Source of the DNA: Streptomyces sp. NBRC 110028
Lineage (GTDB): Bacteria; Actinomycetota; Actinomycetes; Streptomycetales; Streptomycetaceae
Length of the DNA stretch: 64,000 nucleotides
Direction of reading: 5' to 3'
Assembly: GCF_001417735.1 (NCBI RefSeq)
Contig: NZ_BBUZ01000026.1
Span: 186,001-250,000 of the forward strand
Positions 44,402-51,919 of this stretch are shown here, piece after piece. The first letter of the stretch is position 1; every line of letters begins with the position of its first letter. The translations under genes were made by a program, and so were the position numbers. The notes under the pieces were generated by a model. It was not told where the DNA came from. It saw nothing but the letters and a program-made list of their open reading frames with translations, and made no database searches.

Positions 44402-44505
44402 TGACCACGCATGGGCACGACTACCTTCTATCCGGACCCCACAGTCGGCGCCCGGCACCCGCCCGGCCGCGCCCGGCCCAGGCCCGAACGAAGGCGAGGA
44501 AGCCG

Positions 44506-45699
44506 ATGCCCCAGGCGCCCCAGGACCGCCAGGACGACCCGTTCACGATCGACCCGTTCGCGTGGATCGACGCCGACCGGGAGCAGCGCGGCCGCGCCGG
44601 GCTGCATCGCGTGCTCAGCCCCCGGCCCGCCGGGTCCCCGCTGCTGGACCTCGCGAGCAACGACTACCTGGGCCTGGCCCGGCACCCCGGGGTGACGGCC
44701 GCGGCGGCGGAGGCGGCACGCCGCTGGGGCGCCGGCTCGACCGGCTCCCGGCTGGTCACCGGGTCCACCGAACTGCACGCGACGCTGGAGGCGGAGCTGG
44801 CCGCGTTCTGCGGCTTCGAGGCGGCGCTGGTGTTCTCCTCCGGGTACGCCGCCAACCTGGCCGCGGTCTCGGCGCTGAGCGGCCGGGGCGCGCTCATCGT
44901 CTCCGACGCGGGCAACCACGCCTCCCTCATCGACGGCTGCCGGCTCTCCCGCGCCGAGGTCGCCGTCGCCCCGCACGCCGACCCCGGCGCCGTCGCCAAG
45001 GTCCTCGACGGGGCCCGGAAGGAGGACCCGGCTCGGCGCGCGCTCGCCGTCTCCGACTCCGTGTTCTCGGTGGACGGCGACGTGGCACCGCTGACCGGGC
45101 TCGCCGCCGCCTGCCGGGCGCACGGCGCGGCGCTGGTGGTGGACGACGCCCACGGCCTGGGGGTGGTGGGCGACGGCGGCCGCGGCGCCCCGTACGCCGC
45201 CGGGCTCGCGGGCGCGCCGGACGTGGTGGTCACGGCCACCTTGTCGAAGTCGCTGGGCAGTCAGGGCGGCGTGGTGCTGGGGTCCGCCCGGGTGATCGAG
45301 CATCTGGTGAACACCGCGCGTACGTTCATCTTCGACACCGGCCTCAACCCGGCCGCCGTGGGCGCCGCCCTGGCGAGCCTGCGGCTGCTGCGCCGGGAGC
45401 CGGAGCGCGCCGCCCGGGCCCGTACGGTCGCGGCACGGCTGCACGCACGGCTGACCGCCGCCGGGCTCACCGCGGCGCGGCCCGACGCCTCGGTGGTGTC
45501 GGTGCGCGCGCCCTCCCCCGAGCAGGCGGTGCGCTGGGCCGCGGACTGCCGTGCGGCCGGTGTGGTGGTGGGTGCCTTCCGTCCCCCGTCCGTACCCGAC
45601 GGCATCTCCCGGGTACGGCTCACCGCTCGCGCGGATCTGACGGATCAGCAGGTGGAGCAGGCGGCCGACGTGATCGTGGGAACCGCACCGGCCGCCTGA
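44506..45699 (+). CDS. bioF: 8-amino-7-oxononanoate synthase
   Basis: 397 residues. Alpha-oxoamine synthase motifs: LDLASNDYLGLARHP, GAGSTGSRLVTGST, LVFSSGYAANLA, VVDDAHGLGVVGDGGRG and the PLP lysine in TATLSKSLGSQGG. Joins pimeloyl thioester and alanine to KAPA, the first ring-building step. GAGGAAG ahead of the ATG. Divergent from bioBAD, completing the bioFADB set. Confidence 0.95.
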   Translation: MPQAPQDRQDDPFTIDPFAWIDADREQRGRAGLHRVLSPRPAGSPLLDLASNDYLGLARHPGVTAAAAEAARRWGAGSTGSRLVTGSTELHATLEAELAAFCGFEAALVFSSGYAANLAAVSALSGRGALIVSDAGNHASLIDGCRLSRAEVAVAPHADPGAVAKVLDGARKEDPARRALAVSDSVFSVDGDVAPLTGLAAACRAHGAALVVDDAHGLGVVGDGGRGAPYAAGLAGAPDVVVTATLSKSLGSQGGVVLGSARVIEHLVNTARTFIFDTGLNPAAVGAALASLRLLRREPERAARARTVAARLHARLTAAGLTAARPDASVVSVRAPSPEQAVRWAADCRAAGVVVGAFRPPSVPDGISRVRLTARADLTDQQVEQAADVIVGTAPAA

Positions 45700-45746
45700 C
45701 GGATCGATCTGACGGATCGGTGTCCGGCGGTGTGGAGGCCTTCCGG

Positions 45747-45980
45747 CTACGGCCGGGAGGCCTCCCCGGAGCCGGGATCACCGAGATCGCCGTGGCACAG
45801 GTCCTCGACGAACGAGGTCCAGGCCGACGGGGGGAACAGCAGGGCGGGACCCGCGGTGTTCTTCGAGTCCCGCACGGCGAGCAGACCCGGGCTCAGCCGG
45901 GCCGTTTCGACGCAGTTGTTCATTCCGACGCTGTAGCTGCTGCGCAGCCAGGCAGCGGACTTGACGGACAGATCGGACAT
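45747..45980 (-). CDS. DUF397-family small protein
   Basis: 77 residues. DUF397 pattern: WLRSSYSVGMNNCVETARL then LLAVRDSKNTAGPALLFPPSAWTSFV. In Streptomyces these small proteins accompany WhiJ-type XRE regulators and probably bind them. It follows the XRE gene by 10 bases on the same strand. Confidence 0.9.
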   Translation of the reverse strand: MSDLSVKSAAWLRSSYSVGMNNCVETARLSPGLLAVRDSKNTAGPALLFPPSAWTSFVEDLCHGDLGDPGSGEASRP

Positions 45981-45990
45981 GGTGCCCCTC

Positions 45991-46860
45991 TCAGGCGCCG
46001 CCCCCGATTTTCTTGATGAACGTCAATGATTCCTCTGGTGCCAGGGCGTTGGCCCGCAGTACATCGAATGCGCTGCTGTACGCCCGGAGGTCTTCTTTCC
46101 GCTCCAGATAGAGGCTACTCGTCAAATGGTCGAGAACTACTACGTCGAGGTCAGTAATGTGCGTAAAAGAGAAGATAATGAAAGGACCTGTAATACCAAT
46201 GGGCATTCCGGCGGAAAACGGCAATACCTGCAACCGCACCTGCGGTAATTCGGCCAGCTCGGCCAGTTGTCGCAGCTGTGCCCGCATCACCCCGGCGTCG
46301 CCCACTCCGCGCCGTAACACCGCCTCGTCGAGCACCGCGTGCAGCCGCAGCGGCTGGTCCTCGCGCAGCACCGACTGGCGCGCGATCCGCACCTCGACCA
46401 GCGTGTCCAACTGGTCCTCCGGCAGCTCCGGCAGCGCCGCCCGGGTCACCGTCCGCGCGTAGTCCGCGGTCTGCAGCAGCCCCGGCACCACCGTGGTCTC
46501 CAGCGTGTACGCCGCCGACGCCTCCGCCTCCAGGCTGATGAAGTCCCGGTAGGCGGGCGGCAGCAGATCGCGGTACGCGTACCACCAGCCGCGCCGCGAC
46601 CCCTCCGGATCCGAGGCGCCCCCGCCGCACAGCGCCTCCAGCAGGGCCCGCAGCTGTGGGTCGGTGACCCCGTAGACATCCAGCAGCCGGGCCACATCGG
46701 CGGGCTTCGCCCCGCTGCGCCCGGTCTCGATCCGGCTCACCTTCGACTGGTGCCAGCTCAGCCGTCGCGCGGCCTCGCCACTGGTGAGCCCCGCCAGATC
46801 GCGCTGGCGGCGCAGCTCCGCGCCGAGCTTGCGGCGGCGTACCGCCGGGCCGTACCGCAT
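45991..46860 (-). CDS. WhiJ-type XRE regulator with DUF5753, TTA codon
   Basis: 289 residues from ATG at 46860 with GGAGGGAG ahead. Helix-turn-helix (RRRKLGAELRRQRDLAGLTSGEAARRLSWHQSKVSRIETGRSG) and a DUF5753 domain to the end. Codon 205 (46248-46246) is TTA. Around 46010-46240 codon use shifts markedly to ATT, TTT, TCT, GTA and TTG, giving a low-GC patch within the gene. With the DUF397 gene and the divergent HATPase gene it makes the streptomycete WhiJ/BldB-type triad that influences development. Confidence 0.92.
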   Translation of the reverse strand: MRYGPAVRRRKLGAELRRQRDLAGLTSGEAARRLSWHQSKVSRIETGRSGAKPADVARLLDVYGVTDPQLRALLEALCGGGASDPEGSRRGWWYAYRDLLPPAYRDFISLEAEASAAYTLETTVVPGLLQTADYARTVTRAALPELPEDQLDTLVEVRIARQSVLREDQPLRLHAVLDEAVLRRGVGDAGVMRAQLRQLAELAELPQVRLQVLPFSAGMPIGITGPFIIFSFTHITDLDVVVLDHLTSSLYLERKEDLRAYSSAFDVLRANALAPEESLTFIKKIGGGA

Positions 46861-47127
46861 GGGATCTCCCTCCCGCATGTCCCGCACTTGTCCCGCCCTG
46901 TCGTGACCATGGCCCAGTCTGCCCGGCAAATCCGGTCTTCCGTAGCAGAGTTCACCGCTTCGGGCGACAGATATATGCATAACTTGGTGGATCGCCCACG
47001 TCACGGAGGGCATCGGTGGCAGTCTGACGGTCGGAGCCGCCGGGGCCGCCCACCCGGACCCCAAGGCTGCGCGGCGCCGCCCGAACGCGTCCGCAGCCGT
47101 GCCCCGGCGGGAAAGGGACAGGCCGTC
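46861..47127. promoter_or_regulatory. Divergent promoter region of the XRE/HATPase pair
   Basis: 267 bases. An AT-rich island around 46970-46985 contains TATGCATA (46974-46981), flanked by GGGCGA (46962-46967) and TCGCCC (46992-46997) in inverted orientation. This is a plausible site for the XRE dimer. No ORF with a good start is seen. Confidence 0.35.
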
Positions 47128-47556
47128 ATGGCAGACCATCAGGAAGCATCCGTCACTCTGCCGAGCGCGCCCGCCTCGGTCCCCGCGGCCCGCGCCTACG
47201 TGGGATGCGTGCTGGCCGAATGGGGACTCGGGGAAGGCGAGGAGGCCGCGGACACCGTGCGCCTCATCGTCTCCGAGCTCGCCACCAACGCCGTACGGCA
47301 CACTTCGGGCCAGTCGCCCACCTTCACCGTGGACATAAAGCTCGACCACGAGGGGAGGCTGGAGATCGGCGTCACGGACAGTTATCCGCGCCGCCCCCAG
47401 CGGCTGTCCGCCGACCCCCACCAGGACAACGGACGGGGCCTGGTCATCATCGGCTGTCTGGCCGCCGAATCGGGTGGCGAGGTGTTCGTCATCCCCACCG
47501 CGGAAGGCGGCAAGACGGTGGGGGTCGCACTGCCGTGGACCGTGCCGGTGCGCTAG
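47128..47556 (+). CDS. HATPase-domain anti-sigma-like regulator
   Basis: 142 residues. Single GHKL ATPase domain of the RsbW/SpoIIAB type: N-box IVSELATNAVRHTSG, IGVTDSYPRRPQ and GRGLVIIGCLAAESG. No receiver or kinase dimerisation domain. Third member of the WhiJ/DUF397/ATPase triad. Its stop overlaps the convergent DUF6328 gene by 4 bases. Confidence 0.88.
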   Translation: MADHQEASVTLPSAPASVPAARAYVGCVLAEWGLGEGEEAADTVRLIVSELATNAVRHTSGQSPTFTVDIKLDHEGRLEIGVTDSYPRRPQRLSADPHQDNGRGLVIIGCLAAESGGEVFVIPTAEGGKTVGVALPWTVPVR

Positions 47557-48068
47557 CCCTCGTCGTCATGCGGCACGGTCGGCGGGGGGTGGGCCATCCG
47601 GCGGCGGATCCAGCGCGGGAGGACGCCCCACAGCCCGCAGCACACAGCGAACGTGCCCGTCGCCGCGGCGATGCCCGGGCCGCGGCCCAGCACCACGTCC
47701 ACCACGAGCAGCACCGACCCGGTGAACGCCATCGTCAGCACGTACAGACCGGCCGAGGCCAGCCTCCCGGAGACGTCCACGACCCGTCGCTTGGCGCCCC
47801 TGCGGAACAGCGTCCGGTGCAGCGCCGCCGGGGCCGTGAACAGGGCCGCCGCCACGACCGCGAGCAGCAGCGTGGCGACGTACGTGCCGCGCTGCACCTC
47901 GTCCAGCGTTCCGAAGCGGTTGGTGAAGGCCAGGGTCAGCAGGAAGGCGAAGAGGATCTGCACCCCCGTCTGGGTGACCCGCAGCTCCTGCAGCAGCTCG
48001 GCGAAGTTCCGGTCGTCACGCTCCAGCGCGGTCTCGCGCCGGACGGTTCTCGGGGCGTCGTCCTTCAT
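47553..48068 (-). CDS. DUF6328-like four-helix membrane protein
   Basis: 171 residues. A cytoplasmic N-terminus (ETALERDDRNFAELLQELRVTQTGVQ) leads into four hydrophobic segments (about residues 36-50, 68-88, 108-127 and 132-150). The family is common in actinobacteria and has no known function. Its start lies 24 bases after the stop of the cyclase-like gene on the same strand, so the two are likely one operon. Confidence 0.85.
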   Translation of the reverse strand: MKDDAPRTVRRETALERDDRNFAELLQELRVTQTGVQILFAFLLTLAFTNRFGTLDEVQRGTYVATLLLAVVAAALFTAPAALHRTLFRRGAKRRVVDVSGRLASAGLYVLTMAFTGSVLLVVDVVLGRGPGIAAATGTFAVCCGLWGVLPRWIRRRMAHPPPTVPHDDEG

Positions 48069-48092
48069 ACCGCTGCGGGTTACCGGAAGCGC

Positions 48093-49301
48093 TCACAATA
48101 CGCGCTCCACCTGCCCCGTAGCCGCCCGCGCCTCGGCCAGCTCCAGGATGCGCGCGTACGTACGGCCCGCGTCCGGGCTGATCAGATAGTGGGGCATGTC
48201 GCCGCGCTCGATCACCCCGTACGGACTGGTGCCCATCAGATACGAGGAGTACAGGATCAGCCCGTTCGGCCGGCGCGGATCGACGGCCAGTGCCGAGAAG
48301 CCGGGGAACTCGTCCGTCCGGTAGACCCGCAGCCCGTCCGCCACCGCCCCGTACCGCTCCTTGAACCGGCCGAACCGCTCCAGCGAATCCTTGATCTTCC
48401 GGGTCATGTCCTCCTGGTACTGCCGCGACAGGGTGGCCGCCGCGTCCGAGGACGGATCCAGCAGATAGCAGCGGTACACCCCGCCCCGGCGCAGCAGCCC
48501 CAGCACCGCGTCGCGGTAGCGGGCCGGGCGCTCGGTGGTGACCAGCCGGGACGAGGAGGTGCGCAGCGCGGTGCCCATGTCGAGCACCTCCGCGGACGCC
48601 GCGTCCAGCATGCGCGCCTTCTCCGCCGAGCTGGGCCGTTCGGGATAGGCGTGCACCGGCGTGCCGCCCGCCAGCCCCCGGCCCGCCAGCCACGCCTTGG
48701 CCGCCTCGCCCGGGCCGCCGTCGCCCGCCATCAGATAGACGTCCTTGCCCTCATGGCTGCCGACGTGCGCGAACAGCTCCGCATACCGGCCCGCGGTGCG
48801 GTAGACGTCCTCCGAGACCGCCAGACAGTCCGGCGGCGTCGCCTTCTCCAGATGCGCGGCCAGATTGATGTCGGGGGAGTGGATGGTGCCGGTCCGGCCC
48901 TCCCCGGTGTGCCGTATCGCCCCCTTGTGCACCGCCATCCGCACATGCAGCTCGCCGTCCACCCCCGCCTGCGCGAACTCGTCCCGCAGATGCCGCAGAT
49001 CGAGGGTGAGGAACGTCCGGGCCGCCTCCAGCGCGACATCGCGGGCCACGCTCTCGCTGTCGTCGTGGATCGCGAAGAACCCGCCGTCCCCACGCCAGTT
49101 CCACAGATCGCTGCGGGCACAGCGGTGCTGCGCGGAGACCTGGCCGATCCGCGCCCGCATCCGCTCCCGCAGCAGATCGAAGCCGTGCGCGGCCCGGTCC
49201 CTGGGATTGGAGCGGACGATCGTCGAATAGCCCGAGGTATCGACGAAGACGAGATACACCTGGTCGTACGTCCGGTCCGCCTGGAACTGATCGCTCACCA
49301 T
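48093..49301 (-). CDS. Class III nucleotide-cyclase-like protein with a C-terminal sensor-like domain
   Basis: 402 residues, no membrane segments. N-terminal cyclase-homology domain (about 1-190): metal-binding Asp21 in VFVDTSGYS, Asp72 in WRGDGGFFAIHDD, HVRMAVHKGAIRHTGEGR and DINLAAHLEKATPPDCLAVSEDVY. The C-terminal half (about 255-400; GGVYRCYLLDPSSDAAATLSRQYQEDM ... PNGLILYSSYLMG) resembles DUF5919/phospholipase-D-like sensor domains. The nucleotide product is unknown. GGGAGGGGGAACC precedes the ATG. Operon with a four-helix membrane protein. Confidence 0.82.
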   Translation of the reverse strand: MVSDQFQADRTYDQVYLVFVDTSGYSTIVRSNPRDRAAHGFDLLRERMRARIGQVSAQHRCARSDLWNWRGDGGFFAIHDDSESVARDVALEAARTFLTLDLRHLRDEFAQAGVDGELHVRMAVHKGAIRHTGEGRTGTIHSPDINLAAHLEKATPPDCLAVSEDVYRTAGRYAELFAHVGSHEGKDVYLMAGDGGPGEAAKAWLAGRGLAGGTPVHAYPERPSSAEKARMLDAASAEVLDMGTALRTSSSRLVTTERPARYRDAVLGLLRRGGVYRCYLLDPSSDAAATLSRQYQEDMTRKIKDSLERFGRFKERYGAVADGLRVYRTDEFPGFSALAVDPRRPNGLILYSSYLMGTSPYGVIERGDMPHYLISPDAGRTYARILELAEARAATGQVERVL

Positions 49302-49368
49302 GGTTCCCCCTCCCGGTGCCGGTCTCCCCCGACCGGCACCGGCCCACGCTAACGCCTCACAGGGGCGG

Positions 49369-49758
49369 TCACACCAGACCGCGCTCGACCGCGCCGCGCT
49401 CCACACAGAACTCGTTGCCCTCGGGATCGGTCATCACCACCCACCCCAGCCCGTCCTCCGTGCGCCGGTCGTCGAGGACCCGGGCGCCGAGCCCGCGCAG
49501 CCGCTCCACCTCCTCGTCCCGGGTGCCCGAGGGCGGCTGGATGTCGAGGTGGATCCGGTTCTTGACGGTCTTGTCGTCCGGCACCCGCTGGAACAGCAGA
49601 CCGGGCACGCCGGTCCGGCCCGAGACGATCAGCACCTCGTCGTCCGGCGCCTCCTCGTCCCTCATGACGTAGCCGGTCAGCCGCGACCAGAACTGCGCCA
49701 GGGCGTACGGATCGTGCGCGTCGAAGGTGATGTGCCGGACCGGATTGAGATACGTCAT
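49369..49758 (-). CDS. VOC-family (glyoxalase-like) protein
   Basis: 129 residues. Paired beta-alpha-beta-beta-beta halves: VRHITFDAHDPYALAQFWSRLTGY, then NRIHLDIQPPSGTRDEEVERLRGLGARVL and WVVMTDPEGNEFCV. Possible metal ligands are the two His residues and the terminal Glu. Function could be dioxygenase, glyoxalase or antibiotic-binding. GGAGGACC ahead of the ATG. Confidence 0.88.
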   Translation of the reverse strand: MTYLNPVRHITFDAHDPYALAQFWSRLTGYVMRDEEAPDDEVLIVSGRTGVPGLLFQRVPDDKTVKNRIHLDIQPPSGTRDEEVERLRGLGARVLDDRRTEDGLGWVVMTDPEGNEFCVERGAVERGLV

Positions 49759-49845
49759 TCGGGGTCCTCCGCGGGTGACGGGTGATCAGGACCGCCCTGA
49801 TCACCCGTCAACCCAGGGCAGGCCCCGGCAGCCGGCCGGTATTTT

Positions 49846-50319
49846 TCAGCGCACCTGCCCGTACCAGACCTTCCCGGTCCAGATCCGCTCCAGCCGCACC
49901 ACCGTGCCCGCCTTCGGCGCGTGCCAGATCCGCCCTTTGCCCGCGTAGAGGCCGACGTGGTAGACGCTGCCTCCCGCGTGGAAGAAGACCAGGTCACCGT
50001 GTTCGCGGGTGGACGCCTTGATGTGGCGGGTGCGGTTGTACTGGGCGGCGGCGGTGCGCGGCAGCCGCTTCCCGGCCCGCTTGTACGCGTACTGGGTGAG
50101 CCCCGAGCAGTCGAAGCGGTTCGGTCCCGCCGCCCCGTACGCGTACGGCGCGCCCTTCTTCGAGGCCGCGATCCGCAGCGCCTCGGCCGCGACGGTCGCC
50201 GCGTCGGCCTGCTGGGGCAGGGCGGGCGCCGCCACGGTGCCGCCGACGGCGACGGCGGTGAGGGCCGAGAGGGCACCGGCCCGGGAGACCATTCTGGGGA
50301 TCCGTATGTGCGCGGTCAT
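49846..50319 (-). CDS. Secreted NlpC/P60 peptidoglycan endopeptidase
   Basis: 157 residues from ATG at 50319 (GTG at 50331 is an alternative). Signal peptide ending near PQQADA; catalytic Cys in NRFDCSGLTQYAYKRAGKRLPRTAAAQYN, His in SVYHVGLYAGKG and polar residue in IWHAPKAG. No SH3 or LysM anchoring domain. Cleaves peptide stems in the cell wall. The leader carries a structured element (50328-50418) that may be a c-di-AMP riboswitch. Confidence 0.92.
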   Translation of the reverse strand: MTAHIRIPRMVSRAGALSALTAVAVGGTVAAPALPQQADAATVAAEALRIAASKKGAPYAYGAAGPNRFDCSGLTQYAYKRAGKRLPRTAAAQYNRTRHIKASTREHGDLVFFHAGGSVYHVGLYAGKGRIWHAPKAGTVVRLERIWTGKVWYGQVR

Positions 50320-50327
50320 CTCGCACA

Positions 50328-50418
50328 CCACCCTTCGGTGACCGGGTTCGGCCGTCCCAGGGATGGTCGCCCAAGGTGTCCGCCGGTTCCGAGCCGAGCG
50401 GGCGCGGTATGAGGGTGG
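50328..50418 (-). promoter_or_regulatory. Candidate ydaO-type c-di-AMP riboswitch in the NlpC/P60 leader
   Basis: Read on the minus strand, a 7-bp stem (CCACCCT at 50418-50412 with AGGGTGG at 50334-50328) closes a region containing GGGACGG, GAACCCGGTCACCG and then AGGGTGG just before the gene. This resembles the 3' half of ydaO riboswitches, which commonly precede streptomycete cell-wall hydrolase genes. It is shorter than usual and I cannot fold it reliably. Confidence 0.4.
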
Positions 50419-50564
50419 TCACGGCTCCGCCGTTCGGGTGAAGGGGCGGGCCGTGGCCCGGGCCCTGGCCTGCGGGGACGGCGGAACAGGCGCCGTCGGC
50501 CGCAACCCGGCGGCGGTCTCGCGCCGGAATCCGGACTGCGCCGTTCGGGTGACGCGGCGGGCGC

Positions 50565-50873
50565 TCAGCGCGGCGGGACGGACGGCAGTGTCACCCGCTC
50601 CGAGCGCCGCTCCCCGTCCAGCACCCGCAGCGCCCGGGCCAGGGTCGCGGTGTGCAGCTGGCTCTCGCCCCGGTCGTGCATCAGCGCCAGCGCGTCCCGC
50701 AGCGCGATGGCCCTCCCGACCAGCGCCTGCGCGGCGCGCAGCCCGCTGTAGGTGTCATGGCCGCGGGCCGGATTGATCCGGCCGAGCAGATCGACCGCCT
50801 CCAGATAGCGGTCCACGAGGTCTCCCTCCGCGCGGGTCAGCGCGGGCAGCGGGGGCAGTTCCGGCGGAAGCAC
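50565..50873 (-). CDS. Small helical protein encoded behind clpP
   Basis: 102 residues from GTG at 50873, with GAGGTGA overlapping the clpP stop, 7 bases away. Mostly alpha-helical (RAEGDLVDRYLEAVDLLGRINPARGHDTYSGLRAAQALVGRAIALRDALALM). I do not recognise a family. Tight coupling to clpP suggests a protease-linked role such as an adaptor. Confidence 0.6.
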   Translation of the reverse strand: MLPPELPPLPALTRAEGDLVDRYLEAVDLLGRINPARGHDTYSGLRAAQALVGRAIALRDALALMHDRGESQLHTATLARALRVLDGERRSERVTLPSVPPR

Positions 50874-50880
50874 GGCGCGA

Positions 50881-51516
50881 TCACCTCGCCCCGGGCAGCG
50901 AACCGGCACGCTTACGGCTCTCGGTGATCCCGTCCACCAGCCCGTACGCCACCGCGGCCGCGGCGTCGAAGATCGTGTCGCGGTCGACGTCGGCGCGGAT
51001 CCGCTCGGCGCTCTGCCCGGTGTGCCGCGCCAGCATCTCCTCCAGCAGCGCCTGGGTCCGCAGCAGCTCACCGGCCTGGATCTCCAGGTCCGAGGTGGTG
51101 CCCCGGACGGGCTCGCCGAACGCCGTCTGATGGATGAGCACCCGCGCGCCCGGCAGCGCCAGCCGCTTGCCCGGCGTCCCGGCGGCGAGCAGCACGGCGG
51201 CGGCGGACGCGGCCTGGCCCAGGCAGATGGTCTCGATGTCACAGCTGACGAAGCGCATCGTGTCGTAGATCGCCGTCATCGCGCCGAACGAGCCGCCCGG
51301 GGAGTTGATGTAGAGCGAGACGTCCCTCTCGGGGCCGGCGTATTCGAGGTGGATGAGCTGCGCGATCACATCGTTGGCCGCGGTGTCGTCGATGGGCGTG
51401 CCGAGGAAGACGATGCGCTCGGAGAGCAGCTTGGAGTAGGGGTCCATGGTGCGCACGCTGGTGCTCGTGCGCTCCGTGAACTCGGGCAGGACATGGCGCG
51501 CCGCCGGTCGTTCCAT
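50881..51516 (-). CDS. clpP: ATP-dependent Clp protease proteolytic subunit
   Basis: 211 residues. Conserved blocks: LLSERIVFLGTPIDD, SLYINSPGGSFGAMTAIYDTM, catalytic Ser in CLGQAASAAAVLL, catalytic His in VLIHQTAFGEP and Asp in DVDRDTIFDAAAAVAYGLVD. Degrades unfolded or tagged proteins with a Clp ATPase. HQTAFGE replaces the more usual HQP, so it is one of the additional streptomycete ClpP paralogues rather than the ClpP1/P2 pair. No second clpP or Clp ATPase lies beside it. GAGAGGTGACC ahead of the ATG. Confidence 0.95.
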   Translation of the reverse strand: MERPAARHVLPEFTERTSTSVRTMDPYSKLLSERIVFLGTPIDDTAANDVIAQLIHLEYAGPERDVSLYINSPGGSFGAMTAIYDTMRFVSCDIETICLGQAASAAAVLLAAGTPGKRLALPGARVLIHQTAFGEPVRGTTSDLEIQAGELLRTQALLEEMLARHTGQSAERIRADVDRDTIFDAAAAVAYGLVDGITESRKRAGSLPGAR

Positions 51517-51563
51517 CGCGGTCACCTCTCGAGGGTCGTGGGGCCCGTGGCTCGGTAAAAAAT

Positions 51564-51585
51564 GTACAGGACGTACGTCCCGTAC
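51564..51585. promoter_or_regulatory. 22-bp operator between clpP and the Phd-type antitoxin
   Basis: Near-perfect palindrome GTACAGGACGT / ACGTCCCGTAC with one mismatch, centred on ACGT. It lies 11 bases ahead of the antitoxin ATG and 48 ahead of the clpP ATG, so a bound repressor could block both promoters. The likely binder is the antitoxin itself. Confidence 0.6.
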
Positions 51586-51595
51586 GATGGGGAGC

Positions 51596-51898
51596 ATGGC
51601 GTACGAGATTCCGGTGACGCAAGCCCGGGCGGAGCTGGCGGAGCTGATCAACCGCGTGGTCTACGGCGGTGAGCGGGTGGTCCTCACCCGGCACGGAAAG
51701 CCGCTGGTGGCCCTGGTGTCCTCGGCTGACCTGCAACGACTCGACGCGGTCGAGGCGGAGGCGGCGGAGGAGCAGGTGATCAGTACGGTGTCGGCGATGC
51801 GTCCGACCTCGTCCGCTCCCGGCGAACGGCGGCGCTTCGGTATCGCGGCGGAGCACCGCGGCCCGGACGCCGGGGATCGGCGTCCGGGCCGCGGGTGA
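51596..51898 (+). CDS. Phd/YefM-family antitoxin without a toxin gene
   Basis: 100 residues. Phd/YefM fold: MAYEIPVTQARAELAELINRVVYGGERVVLTRHGKPLVALVSSADLQRLDAVEAE. GGGGAG ahead of the ATG. A toxin (Doc, YoeB or RelE type) would normally follow immediately, but only palindromic element C and then the convergent aminopeptidase gene are found. The last 30 residues (PTSSAPGERRRFGIAAEHRGPDAGDRRPGRG) look disordered. Divergent from clpP with a shared operator. Confidence 0.88.
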   Translation: MAYEIPVTQARAELAELINRVVYGGERVVLTRHGKPLVALVSSADLQRLDAVEAEAAEEQVISTVSAMRPTSSAPGERRRFGIAAEHRGPDAGDRRPGRG

Positions 51899-51919
51899 CG
51901 ACGGCTGGGGGAGCGGCGG

